Assembly: GCF_030209355.1 (NCBI RefSeq)
Contig: NZ_JARVSF010000002.1
Location: 124,001 to 188,000 of the forward strand
From: Pseudarthrobacter sp. fls2-241-R2A-127
GTDB taxonomy: Bacteria; Actinomycetota; Actinomycetes; Actinomycetales; Micrococcaceae
Reading direction: 5' to 3'
Length of the DNA: 64,000 bases
Part shown: positions 26,032 to 34,532 of the stretch, piece by piece
Layout of the letters: every line of letters starts with the position of its first letter
Numbering within the stretch: the stretch's first letter is position 1
The notes under the pieces: generated by a model
What the model was told of the DNA's origin: nothing
What the model saw: the letters and a program-made list of their open reading frames with translations, nothing else
The model's database searches: none
Position numbers and translations under genes: made by a program

Positions 26032-26186
26032 ATCTGCCCGGGGTCCTACCCAGGCCCTGTTGAATCCCGACACACAAAGGCGTCTCCGACGGCGCCTGAG
26101 GTGTTGCCGGAGCCGCGGATGTTGTCGGGGCAAAGGGCACACGCCCGTCTTCCACGAACAGTTACAACTCCGCGAGAAGAGCAACA

Positions 26187-27779
26187 ATGCACAAGCACCC
26201 CCAGAACCGGATGCTGCGGTGGCGCCCCGCCGCCGCAGCATTGGCGGCGGCCGTCGCCGCCTCGGCCTTCCTGGCCGTCCCCTCGGCACAGGCCAACGAG
26301 CCGTCCGATCCGCCCGCCGTCCAGCAAATGCCGGCCCCCGCCCCGGGCTTCCCCCTCCCGACCGGACACACGCAGAAGGCGTTCGATCCGGCGTCGGACT
26401 TCACTTCCAAGTGGACCCGGGCCGATGCCAAGCAGATCATGGCCCAGAGCGACTCGACGGTCAGCCCGGGCGAGAACTCCATGAGCCCCGACGTCACCAT
26501 GCCGGAGATCCCCCAGGATTTCCCCACCATGAACGACGACGTCTGGGTCTGGGACACCTGGTCCCTGACCGACGAGAATGCCAACCAGATCAGCTACAAG
26601 GGCTGGGACGTGATCTTCTCCCTGGTGGCCGACCGCCACGCCGGCTACGGCTTCGACCAACGCCACTGGAACGCCCGGATCGGTTACTTCTTCCGGAAGA
26701 CCAACGCCGACCCGGCAAAGGACAAGTGGAACTACGGCGGCCACCTGTTCCTGGACAACACCTCCATCGGCAACACCGAGTGGTCCGGCTCCACCCGCCT
26801 GATGCAGGGTGACCACGTCAACGTGTTCTACACCGCCACGACGTTCTACGACATTGCCCAGCGCAATGCCGGTGGCGGCGGGATTGCTCCCGACGCTGCG
26901 ATCGCGAAGGCGCTGGGCAACATCCACGCCGACAAGAACGGCGTCACGTTCGATGGCTTCCAGCACACCAAACTGCTGGAACCGGATGGAAAGATGTACC
27001 AGACCAAGGCGCAGAACCCAGGGTTCGCGTTCCGCGACCCGTACACCTTTGTTGACCCGGCCCACCCGGGCAAGACCTACATGGTGTTCGAAGGCAACAC
27101 CGGCGGCACCCGAGGGGATTACAAGTGCAAGGACGAGGACCTCGGGTACAAGCCGGGCGATCCGCACGCCGAGAACGTCAATGACGTCCAGAACAGCGGC
27201 GCCTACTACCAGACCGCAAACGTTGGCCTCGCCGTGGCTGACAACAAGGACCTGACCAAATGGTCCTTCCTCCCGCCGATCCTTTCCGCGAACTGCGTGA
27301 ACGACCAGACCGAGCGGCCGCAGATCTTCATCCAGAATGAGGGCGGGAAGAACAAGTACTACCTGTTCACCATCAGCCACCAGTTCACTTATGCAGCCGG
27401 TATGCGCGGTCCCGACGGCGTCTACGGCTTCGCCGGCGACGGCGTCCGTTCCGACTTCCAGCCGATGAACAACAGCGGCCTGGCGCTGGGTTCCCCGACG
27501 GACCTCAACCTGGCAGCCAACGCACCGGAGAGCCCGTCCGCGAAGCAGAACGGGCGGCAGTTCCAGGCCTATTCGCACTACGTGCAGCCCGGCGGCCTGG
27601 TGCAGTCGTTCATCGACAACGTCAACGGTGTCCGCGGTGGTTCGTTGTCGCCGACCGTGAAGATCAACTTCCGCGATGGCGTATCGCAGGTTGACCGCAC
27701 CTTTGGCCGGAACGGCCTTGGCCCGTTCGGCTACCTGCCCACCAACGTCAGGGTAGGCGGCCAGGGCCTCTACAAGTAG
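26187..27779 (+). CDS. secreted levansucrase / GH68 fructosyltransferase
   Basis: This 530-aa GH68 enzyme has a signal peptide (about 1-36, ending AQA). The three catalytic acids are in place: nucleophile Asp123 in VWDTW, the transition-state stabiliser Asp284 in FRDPYTF, and acid/base Glu376 in QTERPQIF. Such enzymes cleave sucrose outside the cell and transfer fructose to water, fructan or other sugars; some Arthrobacter GH68 proteins are described as beta-fructofuranosidases, so hydrolysis or oligosaccharide formation may dominate. Two cysteines (Cys314, Cys370) could form a disulfide. The gene is monocistronic, with a terminator 43 bp downstream. The weak ribosome-binding site GCGAGAAGAGC precedes the ATG. 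Confidence 0.93.
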   Translation: MHKHPQNRMLRWRPAAAALAAAVAASAFLAVPSAQANEPSDPPAVQQMPAPAPGFPLPTGHTQKAFDPASDFTSKWTRADAKQIMAQSDSTVSPGENSMSPDVTMPEIPQDFPTMNDDVWVWDTWSLTDENANQISYKGWDVIFSLVADRHAGYGFDQRHWNARIGYFFRKTNADPAKDKWNYGGHLFLDNTSIGNTEWSGSTRLMQGDHVNVFYTATTFYDIAQRNAGGGGIAPDAAIAKALGNIHADKNGVTFDGFQHTKLLEPDGKMYQTKAQNPGFAFRDPYTFVDPAHPGKTYMVFEGNTGGTRGDYKCKDEDLGYKPGDPHAENVNDVQNSGAYYQTANVGLAVADNKDLTKWSFLPPILSANCVNDQTERPQIFIQNEGGKNKYYLFTISHQFTYAAGMRGPDGVYGFAGDGVRSDFQPMNNSGLALGSPTDLNLAANAPESPSAKQNGRQFQAYSHYVQPGGLVQSFIDNVNGVRGGSLSPTVKINFRDGVSQVDRTFGRNGLGPFGYLPTNVRVGGQGLYK

Positions 27780-27821
27780 GCGTCGTTCTGCGCCGCCGCC
27801 GGTAATTCCGGCTGCATGGCG

Positions 27822-27865
27822 CCCAGGCGGGGATGTCCTTGGGGGCTTCCCCGCCTGGGTCTTTT
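27822..27865 (+). terminator. levansucrase Rho-independent terminator
   Basis: CCCAGGCGGGGA (27822-27833) and TCCCCGCCTGGG (27848-27859) pair perfectly over 12 bp around a 14-nt loop and are followed by TCTTTT. Confidence 0.88.
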
Positions 27866-27965
27866 CCACCCGGGCAATACCCTTCGGCGCGGCGGCCCGC
27901 TGTGTTTCCGGCCCATCTGTCGCAGGCTGGGGATAGGGTGGAATCAACAGAAGGGGGAGTGCCTG

Positions 27966-28421
27966 ATGGAATACCAGAACCCACAACCCGTGGTGCCAAG
28001 CCGTCCTGCCGCCAGCCCGGTGACGAGTCCGGGGCCGGGACGCACAGTAATCTCCGAAACCGCCGTCGCCAAGGTCGCGGGAATCGCGGCGCGCGCCGTT
28101 CCCGGCGTCTACTCCCTTGGCTCAGGTCCGTCCCGTGCACTGGGTGCCATCCGGGACGCCGTGGGAAGCTCGGACCACGCAGCCGGGGTCCACGCGGAGG
28201 TGGGCGAAACGCAGGTAGCCGTGGACATCACCCTGGTGGCAAGTTATGGGACCCCACTGCATTCGCTGGCCAATAACGTCCGCGCCGCCGTTTACCGCGC
28301 TGTCGAAGAACTCGTGGGCCTGCAGGTCATAGAAGTAAACGTCGAGATCACGGACGTGTACGTGCCGCCGCCCGTCAAACCGTCAGCGCCGGCGGCTGTG
28401 GACCGGGAGGCGTTGCTGTGA
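27966..28421 (+). CDS. Asp23/Gls24 family envelope stress response protein
   Basis: This 151-aa protein has a Pro-rich N-terminus (about 1-25) followed by the Asp23 domain: TVISETAVAKVAGIAARAVPGVYSL, then a long helix, VAVDITLVASYGTPLHSLANNVR, and LQVIEVNVEITDVYVPP. Asp23 proteins line the inner membrane face and take part in cell-envelope stress. It is the first of five overlapping genes (27966-30229). The AAGGGGGAG site at 27951-27959 fixes the start at 27966, although the frame is open from 27816. Confidence 0.9.
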   Translation: MEYQNPQPVVPSRPAASPVTSPGPGRTVISETAVAKVAGIAARAVPGVYSLGSGPSRALGAIRDAVGSSDHAAGVHAEVGETQVAVDITLVASYGTPLHSLANNVRAAVYRAVEELVGLQVIEVNVEITDVYVPPPVKPSAPAAVDREALL

Positions 28422-28609
28422 ACCTCACCGTTGCGGGTACTGCCCTGGGCGCCTTCGTGGCGTTCATGTCATTGCAATTCGGTTTGTGGGGATTCATCGT
28501 GTCCCTGCTCTTCATGGCTGTCGGAGCGGTGCTGGGCCGCGCCGCCGAGGGCAAGCTGGATCTGCGCGGCGTGATCGATGCCATCATCGGCCGGCGTTCG
28601 TCCTCATGA
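28418..28609 (+). CDS. small integral membrane protein (DUF2273)
   Basis: This 63-aa protein has two membrane helices (about residues 5-22 and 24-42) and a short basic tail. It matches the DUF2273 group that accompanies asp23 genes. GTG at 28418 overlaps the upstream stop by four bases. It probably helps to anchor the Asp23 layer at the membrane. Confidence 0.85.
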   Translation: MNLTVAGTALGAFVAFMSLQFGLWGFIVSLLFMAVGAVLGRAAEGKLDLRGVIDAIIGRRSSS

Positions 28610-28986
28610 GCTCACCAGCGCCCGTTGCGAGTGGGCAGGCGCTCAGCGGCCATAACCGGATCAGCACGCAGGCATTGACCAGCCTCGCCAAGGCGGCGGC
28701 CGCCCAGGCACTGGGTGTGGAGGCGCAGGATGTACGGGCGGACTGGACGGACGACGACGGCCTGCTGGCGTTGTCCCTCGTCGCGCCTATCAGCATCCCG
28801 CCTTTGGAAGCGGTGGTGCTTGATCCGGCGCGGGTCCGGGCATCCGGTGGCTCCATTTGGGACCGCACGGTCGAGGCCAAGGCAGCCATCCTGGAGACGG
28901 TCTCAGAGCTCAGCGGCTCCACGCTGAGCCGGGTGGATATCCGAATCAGCGGGGCAAAGATTAGCACAGGAGGACGGGTGCAGTGA
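28606..28986 (+). CDS. hypothetical protein of the Asp23 operon (126 aa)
   Basis: This soluble 126-aa protein has the pattern STQALTSLAKAAAAQALGV, WTDDDGLLALSLVAPISIPP, and KAAILETVSELSGSTLSRVDIRISG. That alternation of helix and paired strands recalls a diverged Asp23 fold, so it may be a second Asp23-like subunit; I do not recognise a named family. The ATG lies in ATGA shared with the DUF2273 stop. The shared overlaps make co-translation, and so a shared complex, likely. Confidence 0.65.
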   Translation: MSSPAPVASGQALSGHNRISTQALTSLAKAAAAQALGVEAQDVRADWTDDDGLLALSLVAPISIPPLEAVVLDPARVRASGGSIWDRTVEAKAAILETVSELSGSTLSRVDIRISGAKISTGGRVQ

Positions 28987-29621
28987 GCAGCAGCGTGGAA
29001 AGCCGCCGGCCAAGGGCTGGTTCCCGGGGGAACCCCGGGCCGGACATGCGCAGGATCACCTACCGCGAAACCCATTCGACGCGCGCCGCGGTCTCGGTGG
29101 TGGCTGCCGCCCTGGTGCTGGTACTGGCAGGGTACGGCGTGCTCGAATCCGGTGTCCATGCAGTCGGGCAGCCTGCTTGGCTGATCGAGCCGCAAGCGGC
29201 GGCCCAACGGATCGTGGATCTGCCTTCCGGCGTACCGCCGCTCCTGCTGGGAGCGGTCGGCGGAGTGCTGGCCATGCTCGGCGTGATCTTCTTTCTTAAC
29301 GGGATACTTCCGGGACGGCGGGCGCGCCACCTGCTGGCCGGCGGCCGTCGTGGCGGGTCCTCGGGGGTCGTTGTGGACGACGAAGTTGTGGCGTCCTCGA
29401 TCGCACGCCGTGCCCGGCTGGCTGCGAACGTCACGCCCGAACAAGTCATGGTGGTGGTGTCCCAGCGGCAGGTCCTGGTGAATGTCCGGCCTACCTCCGG
29501 TGTTGCGGTTGACCAGGACCGGGTCCTTGCCGCAGTCAGCGATGAACTCGACCAGATGCAGCTCGAACCGTCGCCCGCTGCGCGGGTCAACTTGGCTCCG
29601 TCCGGGGTGATCGGCGCATGA
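28983..29621 (+). CDS. DUF6286-type membrane protein
   Basis: This 212-aa protein has a basic N-terminus and two membrane helices (about 37-54 and 82-106). A soluble C-domain (VVDDEVVASSIARRARLAANV, VVVSQRQVLVNVRPTSGVAVDQDRVLAAV) follows. The layout and the operon fit the DUF6286 group of actinobacterial Asp23 clusters. It starts at a GTG overlapping the upstream stop. The C-domain may bind the Asp23 proteins at the membrane; that is inference. Confidence 0.75.
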   Translation: MSSSVESRRPRAGSRGNPGPDMRRITYRETHSTRAAVSVVAAALVLVLAGYGVLESGVHAVGQPAWLIEPQAAAQRIVDLPSGVPPLLLGAVGGVLAMLGVIFFLNGILPGRRARHLLAGGRRGGSSGVVVDDEVVASSIARRARLAANVTPEQVMVVVSQRQVLVNVRPTSGVAVDQDRVLAAVSDELDQMQLEPSPAARVNLAPSGVIGA

Positions 29622-30229
29622 ACAGCACCCCGGCCCTGCTTAACCGGATCCTCCTCGCCCTGTTGGGCCTGGTCCTGCTGGCTGTGGGCCTGCTGCTGGT
29701 CTTGCTGGCAGCTGTGCCCGCCACAGGCCCGTGGTGGCACGCCTGGGCATCCGGGGCATGGGACGGCGTAAACCAGGCGTTCAACTCCACCCGGTTCCCG
29801 GGACAGCAGGAAAGCTGGCTCTGGATCGCGGCGGCCTTGGCACTGCTGGTCCTGATGGGCCTCATGGTTGCCTGGATTGCGCAGCAGGGAAAGGGCCGGG
29901 CCAACGTCCTCGCGGCCGAGTACGACCCCGGCGACGTCCCCGGCGATGTCCGGATCGGTGGCGGGGTGGCTGAACAGGCGCTGAAGCAGGCCCTTGAAGG
30001 GCGTCCGGACCTTGCCGGATCCACCGTCACCACTTACGACGTGAACGGCTCGCCCGCGCTCAAGGTCCGGCTCCTGCCGCGCCAGGGCGTGGCGCCACAC
30101 CTGTTGGCCGCCGAGGTGTCCGGCCTCCTGGATGCTTTGGACGCCGTGGTGGGCAAGGAGATCCCGGTCCTCGTCCATATCGGCGCAGGGGCGCGGACGC
30201 GCTTCAGCCGGGCCGAGCGCGTCCGCTGA
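29618..30229 (+). CDS. AmaP-like alkaline shock membrane anchor protein
   Basis: This 203-aa protein has two membrane helices (about 9-34 and 66-86) joined by a short aromatic loop, and a C-terminal cytoplasmic domain (GGVAEQALKQALEGRPDL, SPALKVRLLPRQGVAP). This is the layout of AmaP, which tethers Asp23 to the membrane. It is the last gene of the operon, overlapping its neighbour by four bases, and it converges with the GH13 gene 22 bp further on. Confidence 0.8.
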   Translation: MNSTPALLNRILLALLGLVLLAVGLLLVLLAAVPATGPWWHAWASGAWDGVNQAFNSTRFPGQQESWLWIAAALALLVLMGLMVAWIAQQGKGRANVLAAEYDPGDVPGDVRIGGGVAEQALKQALEGRPDLAGSTVTTYDVNGSPALKVRLLPRQGVAPHLLAAEVSGLLDALDAVVGKEIPVLVHIGAGARTRFSRAERVR

Positions 30230-30251
30230 ACTCCCTTCGCCTTCTGCCGTG

Positions 30252-32057
30252 TCAGTCCGGCAGGAGGTAGACGGTGCAGTCCACGGGAACTTCCCGCATC
30301 GCTGCCCTGTCGTCCGCCGGTCCAGGCCCGCTGCTGAGCGCCACGCTGTACCCCTCGGGCACGGGCGCGGAGGCGAAGCCCAGGTTGGACACCACGATGG
30401 CATCTCCGTTCCGGAACGCCAGCAGTCCGCTGTCCGGCGCGTGCTCTTCGGTCCACCGCACCGTCCCCTGGCCGAGATGGTGCGCTGACCTGAACGCAAT
30501 CGCGTCACGGTAGAGCTCCAGGGTTGAGCCTTCCTCGCCCTCCTGCTGGTCCGCAGCCAGGGGGCCGAAGCTGTCCGGCTGCGGCAGCCAGGGTTCGGAC
30601 GCCTGGCCGGAGTGCCCGCTGGAGAACCCGAAACCTGGTTCGCCCTCGGCCCACGGCAGCGGGACGCGGCACCCGTCGCGGCCGATTTCGGCTCCCCGGG
30701 TCCTGAAAAACGTCGGATCCTGCCTGGCGGAGGCCGGCAAGGTGGTGTGCTCCGGAAGTCCCAGTTCCTCGCCCTGGTAGAGGTAGGCCGAACCCGGCAA
30801 TGCCAGTGCGACCAACGTGGCGGCCCGGGCCCGCGCCAGGCCCAGGGCCGCATCCGGTTGTTCGTCGCCGGCTCCGATGCCCTTCGGGAACGTGGTGGGA
30901 TCCTTGAGCCCAAACCGGGTACTGTGCCGGACGGTGTCGTGGTTGCTGAGCACCCACGTGCAGGGCGAGCCCACGGATGCTGCCGCTGCCAGGGACGCGC
31001 TGATGGCCTCAGCCATCCGCTCGGCATCCCAGCCGGCTAGCAGGAAATCGAAGTTGAACGCCTGTTGCATCTCATCGGGCCTGACATACCTTGCCAGGCG
31101 TTCGGCCGGTTCAACCCAGGCCTCCGCCACCATCATTCGGTCCCCTCCGTATTCGGCCAGAACCCGGTTCCAGTCGCGGTAGATCGCGTGAACGCCGTCC
31201 TGGTCGAAGAAGGGGGACGGCGGGTACATCGGGGAGACGGCCCGGTGCGGTTCTTCGGCATCGGTGTGGGCGTGGGGAGCGTCCCCGGGCAGGTGGCTTT
31301 CCCTGTGCGGGCCCGTTGTTCCTTCCACCATCGACGCGGCTCCGTCCCAGTCGGGGAGCCCTGCCTCTTTGACCAGGCCATGGGCCACGTCCACCCGGAA
31401 ACCGTCGGCCCCTCGGTCCAGCCAAAAGCGCAGCACCGAACGCATCTCTTCGTGCACTTCCGGGTTTTCCCAGTTGAGGTCGGGTTGCCTGGTGTCGAAC
31501 AGGTGCAGGTACCACTGGCCGGGAGAGCCGTCCACTTCGGTGAGCCGACTCCATGCCGGTCCGCCGAAAATGGATTTCCAGTTGTTGGGCGCCAGCCTGC
31601 CGTCCCCCGATCCCGGCACGTCGTCCTTGCCGTCACGGAAGATGTATCGCTCCCGTTCGGGGCTTCCCGGGCCTGCCGCCAGCGCCTCCTGGAACCAGAT
31701 GTGCTCGTCCGAGGTGTGGTTCGGGACCAGGTCCACGATCACCTTCAGGCCGCGGCGGTGAGCTTCCTGCAACATCGCGTCGAAGTCCGCCAGGGTGCCG
31801 AAGAGCGGATCCACCTGGCGGTAGTCGGCGACGTCATAACCGCCGTCGGCCTGGGGCGATTTGTAGAAGGGGGAGAGCCAGATGGCGTCCACGCCCAGCT
31901 CTTCCAGGTAGGGCAGCCGGTGCAGGACGCCCCGCAAATCGCCCATTCCGTCGCCGTTGCCATCGGCGAAGGACCGGGGATAAATCTGGTAGACAACCGC
32001 GTCAGCCCACCATGCGGAGGGTACGGAACGGGGTCCCGGAACGGATGGGTTGGGCAT
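30252..32057 (-). CDS. GH13 alpha-glucosidase (oligo-1,6-glucosidase type)
   Basis: This 601-aa cytoplasmic glycosidase has the (beta/alpha)8 barrel motifs of GH13: VVYQIYPRSFAD at the start, DLVPNHTSDEH, GFRVDVAHG with nucleophile Asp223, VAEAWVEP with acid/base Glu312, and SNHDTVRH with Asp374. It lacks a signal peptide, so it acts on imported disaccharides or oligosaccharides such as maltose, isomaltose or trehalose-like alpha-glucosides. It is divergent from the importer at 32198, with a LacI operator between them. Which alpha-linkage it prefers cannot be read from the sequence. Confidence 0.93.
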   Translation of the reverse strand: MPNPSVPGPRSVPSAWWADAVVYQIYPRSFADGNGDGMGDLRGVLHRLPYLEELGVDAIWLSPFYKSPQADGGYDVADYRQVDPLFGTLADFDAMLQEAHRRGLKVIVDLVPNHTSDEHIWFQEALAAGPGSPERERYIFRDGKDDVPGSGDGRLAPNNWKSIFGGPAWSRLTEVDGSPGQWYLHLFDTRQPDLNWENPEVHEEMRSVLRFWLDRGADGFRVDVAHGLVKEAGLPDWDGAASMVEGTTGPHRESHLPGDAPHAHTDAEEPHRAVSPMYPPSPFFDQDGVHAIYRDWNRVLAEYGGDRMMVAEAWVEPAERLARYVRPDEMQQAFNFDFLLAGWDAERMAEAISASLAAAASVGSPCTWVLSNHDTVRHSTRFGLKDPTTFPKGIGAGDEQPDAALGLARARAATLVALALPGSAYLYQGEELGLPEHTTLPASARQDPTFFRTRGAEIGRDGCRVPLPWAEGEPGFGFSSGHSGQASEPWLPQPDSFGPLAADQQEGEEGSTLELYRDAIAFRSAHHLGQGTVRWTEEHAPDSGLLAFRNGDAIVVSNLGFASAPVPEGYSVALSSGPGPADDRAAMREVPVDCTVYLLPD

Positions 32058-32082
32058 TTGGTTCCCCTAAGATAACTTTTTG

Positions 32083-32098
32083 ATGTAAACGCTTGCAT
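32083..32098. promoter_or_regulatory. LacI-family operator in the divergent alpha-glucoside promoter
   Basis: ATGTAAACGCTTGCAT is a near-perfect palindrome with a central CG, as in LacI/GalR operators. It lies in the 140-bp gap between the GH13 gene and the importer. It overlaps a possible importer -35 TTGCAT (32093-32098), which is followed 18 bases later by TAGTGT (32117-32122). The LacI regulator at 35803 is the natural ligand. Confidence 0.75.
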
Positions 32099-32197
32099 TC
32101 GAGACAGCAACCTTACTAGTGTGATGGTCACCACATCAACCTCACCTAGCAAGCGCACTGTCGACTTACTTGTCACTCAGCGAGGAGCTTCAAGCTA

Positions 32198-33487
32198 ATG
32201 AAAACCCCGAGATTCCTGCTTCCGGCCGCCACGGCCGGCATTTTGGCCCTCACATTGTCCGCCTGCGGTGGCGGAGGCGGAGGCGGCACCACCGGTGGAG
32301 GGGGCAGCGACGCTGACGCCAACCTCGACGGCCGCGGCCCCATCACGTATGTCCAGGGCAAGGACAACAGCAACGTCGTCCGTCCGCTCGTTGATAAGTG
32401 GAATGCCGCGCACCCGAATGAAAAGGTCACCTTCAAGGAACAGACCGACCAGGCCGACCAGCAGCACGATGACCTGGTCCAGCACTTCCAGGCCAAGCAG
32501 TCCGACTACGACGTTGTTGACGTTGACGTCGTCTGGACCGCTGAGTTCGCGGCCAAGGGCTGGCTGCAGCCGCTGAAGGACAAGATGGCGATCGATACCA
32601 GCGCCATGCTGAAGCCGACCGTGGACAGCGCCACCTACAAGGGCACCCTGTACGCGGCCCCGCAGACCTCTGACGGCGGCATCCTGTACTACCGGAAGGA
32701 CCTGGTCCCCACGCCTCCCAAGACCTGGGACGAGATGATGAGCATGTGCTCCATCGCCAAGCAGAACAACATCGGCTGCTACGCCGGCCAGTTCAGCAAG
32801 TATGAAGGCCTCACAGTCAACGCTTCAGAGGCCATTAACTCCGCCGGCGGCTCGGTCCTGGACAAGGACGGCAAGCCCAGCGTGAACACCCCTGAAGCCA
32901 AGGCCGGCCTGGAAAACCTCGCCAAGGCCTACGCCGACGGGAACATCCCCAAAGAAGCCATCACCTACAAGGAAGAGGACAGCCGCCAGGCATTCCAGAG
33001 CGGCAAGCTCCTGTTCCTGCGCAACTGGCCCTACGCCTTCAACCTGATCACCACCGAAGGATCTTCGGCTGTGAAGGACAAGACCGGCCTTGCGGCACTG
33101 CCGGGCAAGAGCGGTCCGGGTGCATCCTCGCTTGGCGGCCACAACCTTGCCACCAGCGTTTACTCCAAGAACAAGGCCACCGCGCTGGACTTCATGAAGT
33201 TCATGACCTCCGCGGAAACCGAAAAGTTCTACGCCACCCAGGGCTCCCTGGCTCCGGTCCTCGGTTCGCTGTATGAGGATCAGGAACTGGTTTCCAAGCT
33301 GCCCTACCTGCCGGTCCTGAAGACGTCCATCGAGAACGCCGTACCGCGTCCCGTAACGCCTTTCTACCCGGCTGTCACCAAGGCAATCCAAGATAATGCC
33401 TACTCCGCTATCAAGGGAGAGAAGACCGTGGACTCTGCACTTTCCGACATGCAGAACGCCATTCAATCCGCCGGTGCAGGATCGTAG
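32198..33487 (+). CDS. sugar ABC transporter substrate-binding lipoprotein
   Basis: This 429-aa family-1 extracellular solute-binding protein has a lipobox LSAC with Cys23, followed by a Gly-rich spacer. The fold is recognisable from DYDVVDVDVVWTAEFAAKGWLQPL, GTLYAAPQTSDGGILYYRKDL and LRNWPYAF. It resembles binding proteins of alpha-glucoside, trehalose and maltose importers. GAGGAG lies 11 bases before the ATG. With the two permeases and the GH13 enzyme it forms an alpha-glucoside uptake system. Confidence 0.92.
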   Translation: MKTPRFLLPAATAGILALTLSACGGGGGGGTTGGGGSDADANLDGRGPITYVQGKDNSNVVRPLVDKWNAAHPNEKVTFKEQTDQADQQHDDLVQHFQAKQSDYDVVDVDVVWTAEFAAKGWLQPLKDKMAIDTSAMLKPTVDSATYKGTLYAAPQTSDGGILYYRKDLVPTPPKTWDEMMSMCSIAKQNNIGCYAGQFSKYEGLTVNASEAINSAGGSVLDKDGKPSVNTPEAKAGLENLAKAYADGNIPKEAITYKEEDSRQAFQSGKLLFLRNWPYAFNLITTEGSSAVKDKTGLAALPGKSGPGASSLGGHNLATSVYSKNKATALDFMKFMTSAETEKFYATQGSLAPVLGSLYEDQELVSKLPYLPVLKTSIENAVPRPVTPFYPAVTKAIQDNAYSAIKGEKTVDSALSDMQNAIQSAGAGS

Positions 33488-33494
33488 TCCTGCC

Positions 33495-34532
33495 ATGGCA
33501 ACCGAACTAGGCCCGACGCCGGTTAAGTCACCGGCGTCGGGCGCTGCCCCTGTCCATCACGCGCCCAAGGGCGTAGGGGAAGACAACAGGATCGCAAGCC
33601 AGGGTCGCTGGGCCTCCTGGCTGCTTGCCCCGACCATCGTGGCCTTGGGCATCGTGATCGTGTACCCCATCGTCAGCGCGATCGTGATGTCCTTCCAAAA
33701 GGACGCCGGCCTGGATCCAGCCACCGGCCTGTTCACGGCCGGCGGCTCGGCCGGCATCCAAAACTATGTCAACTGGCTGGCGCAGCAGTGTTCGGCGCCC
33801 GCCGGCGGGACCGTCGCCTGCCCGCCAGGCACCCTGGGCGGCCAGTTCTGGTCCGCCACTGCCACCACGTTCTTCTTCACCATCGTGACGGTGACGCTGG
33901 AGACGGTGCTGGGTTTCTGGATGGCCATGATCATGGCCCGTACCTTCCGCGGCCGGAGCCTCGTCCGCGCAGCCGTCCTGGTGCCGTGGGCCATCCCCAC
34001 GGCTGTTACGGCGAAGCTGTGGTTCTTCATCTTCGCCTTCGAGGGCATCGCCAACAAGCTGTTCAACACCACCATCCTGTGGACCGGCAGCGAGTGGCCT
34101 GCCAAGTGGGCCGTCATCATTGCCGACGTCTGGAAGACCACGCCGTTCATGGCGCTGCTGATCCTTGCGGGCCTGCAGATGATTCCGGCCGAAGTCTATG
34201 AGGCGGCCAAGGTGGACGGTGCGTCCGCCTGGCAGCGGTTCCGGCTCATCACCTTGCCGCTGGTCAAGCCGGCGCTGATGGTGGCGATCCTTTTCCGCAC
34301 CCTGGATGCACTGCGCATGTTCGACTTGCCGTACATCCTTACCGGGGGCGCGAACAACACCACCACGCTGTCCATCCTGGTCATCAACCAGATCAGGCAG
34401 GGCTTCAACTCGGCGGCTGCGTTGTCCACCATCACCTTCATCATCATCTTCCTCGTCGCCTTCATCTTTGTCCGCTTCCTTGGGGCCAATGTGGTTGAGC
34501 AGAGCGGCGCAACCGGAAAGGGGAAGAAATGA
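33495..34532 (+). CDS. sugar ABC transporter permease (MalF type)
   Basis: This 345-aa permease has six membrane helices. The EAA loop is VYEAAKVDGASAWQRFRLITLPLVKP, with the conserved Gly that contacts the ATPase. The ATG at 33495 lies seven bases after the binding-protein stop; the frame is open further upstream inside that gene. The C-terminus overlaps the second permease start. A large external loop between TM1 and TM2 contains two cysteines (AQQCSAPAGGTVACP), possibly a disulfide. Confidence 0.92.
   Translation: MATELGPTPVKSPASGAAPVHHAPKGVGEDNRIASQGRWASWLLAPTIVALGIVIVYPIVSAIVMSFQKDAGLDPATGLFTAGGSAGIQNYVNWLAQQCSAPAGGTVACPPGTLGGQFWSATATTFFFTIVTVTLETVLGFWMAMIMARTFRGRSLVRAAVLVPWAIPTAVTAKLWFFIFAFEGIANKLFNTTILWTGSEWPAKWAVIIADVWKTTPFMALLILAGLQMIPAEVYEAAKVDGASAWQRFRLITLPLVKPALMVAILFRTLDALRMFDLPYILTGGANNTTTLSILVINQIRQGFNSAAALSTITFIIIFLVAFIFVRFLGANVVEQSGATGKGKK

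Larger units (their letters stand above)
25557..26186. other. 630-bp gap, levansucrase regulatory region
   Basis: No reading frame here looks coding; the frames present have atypical Arg/Pro/Ser composition. The stretch holds a LacI-type operator (25917-25932), a probable promoter (25973-26002) and a perfect 16-bp palindrome (26016-26031). All of these lie upstream of the levansucrase gene. The first ~350 bp show nothing recognisable. Confidence 0.6.
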
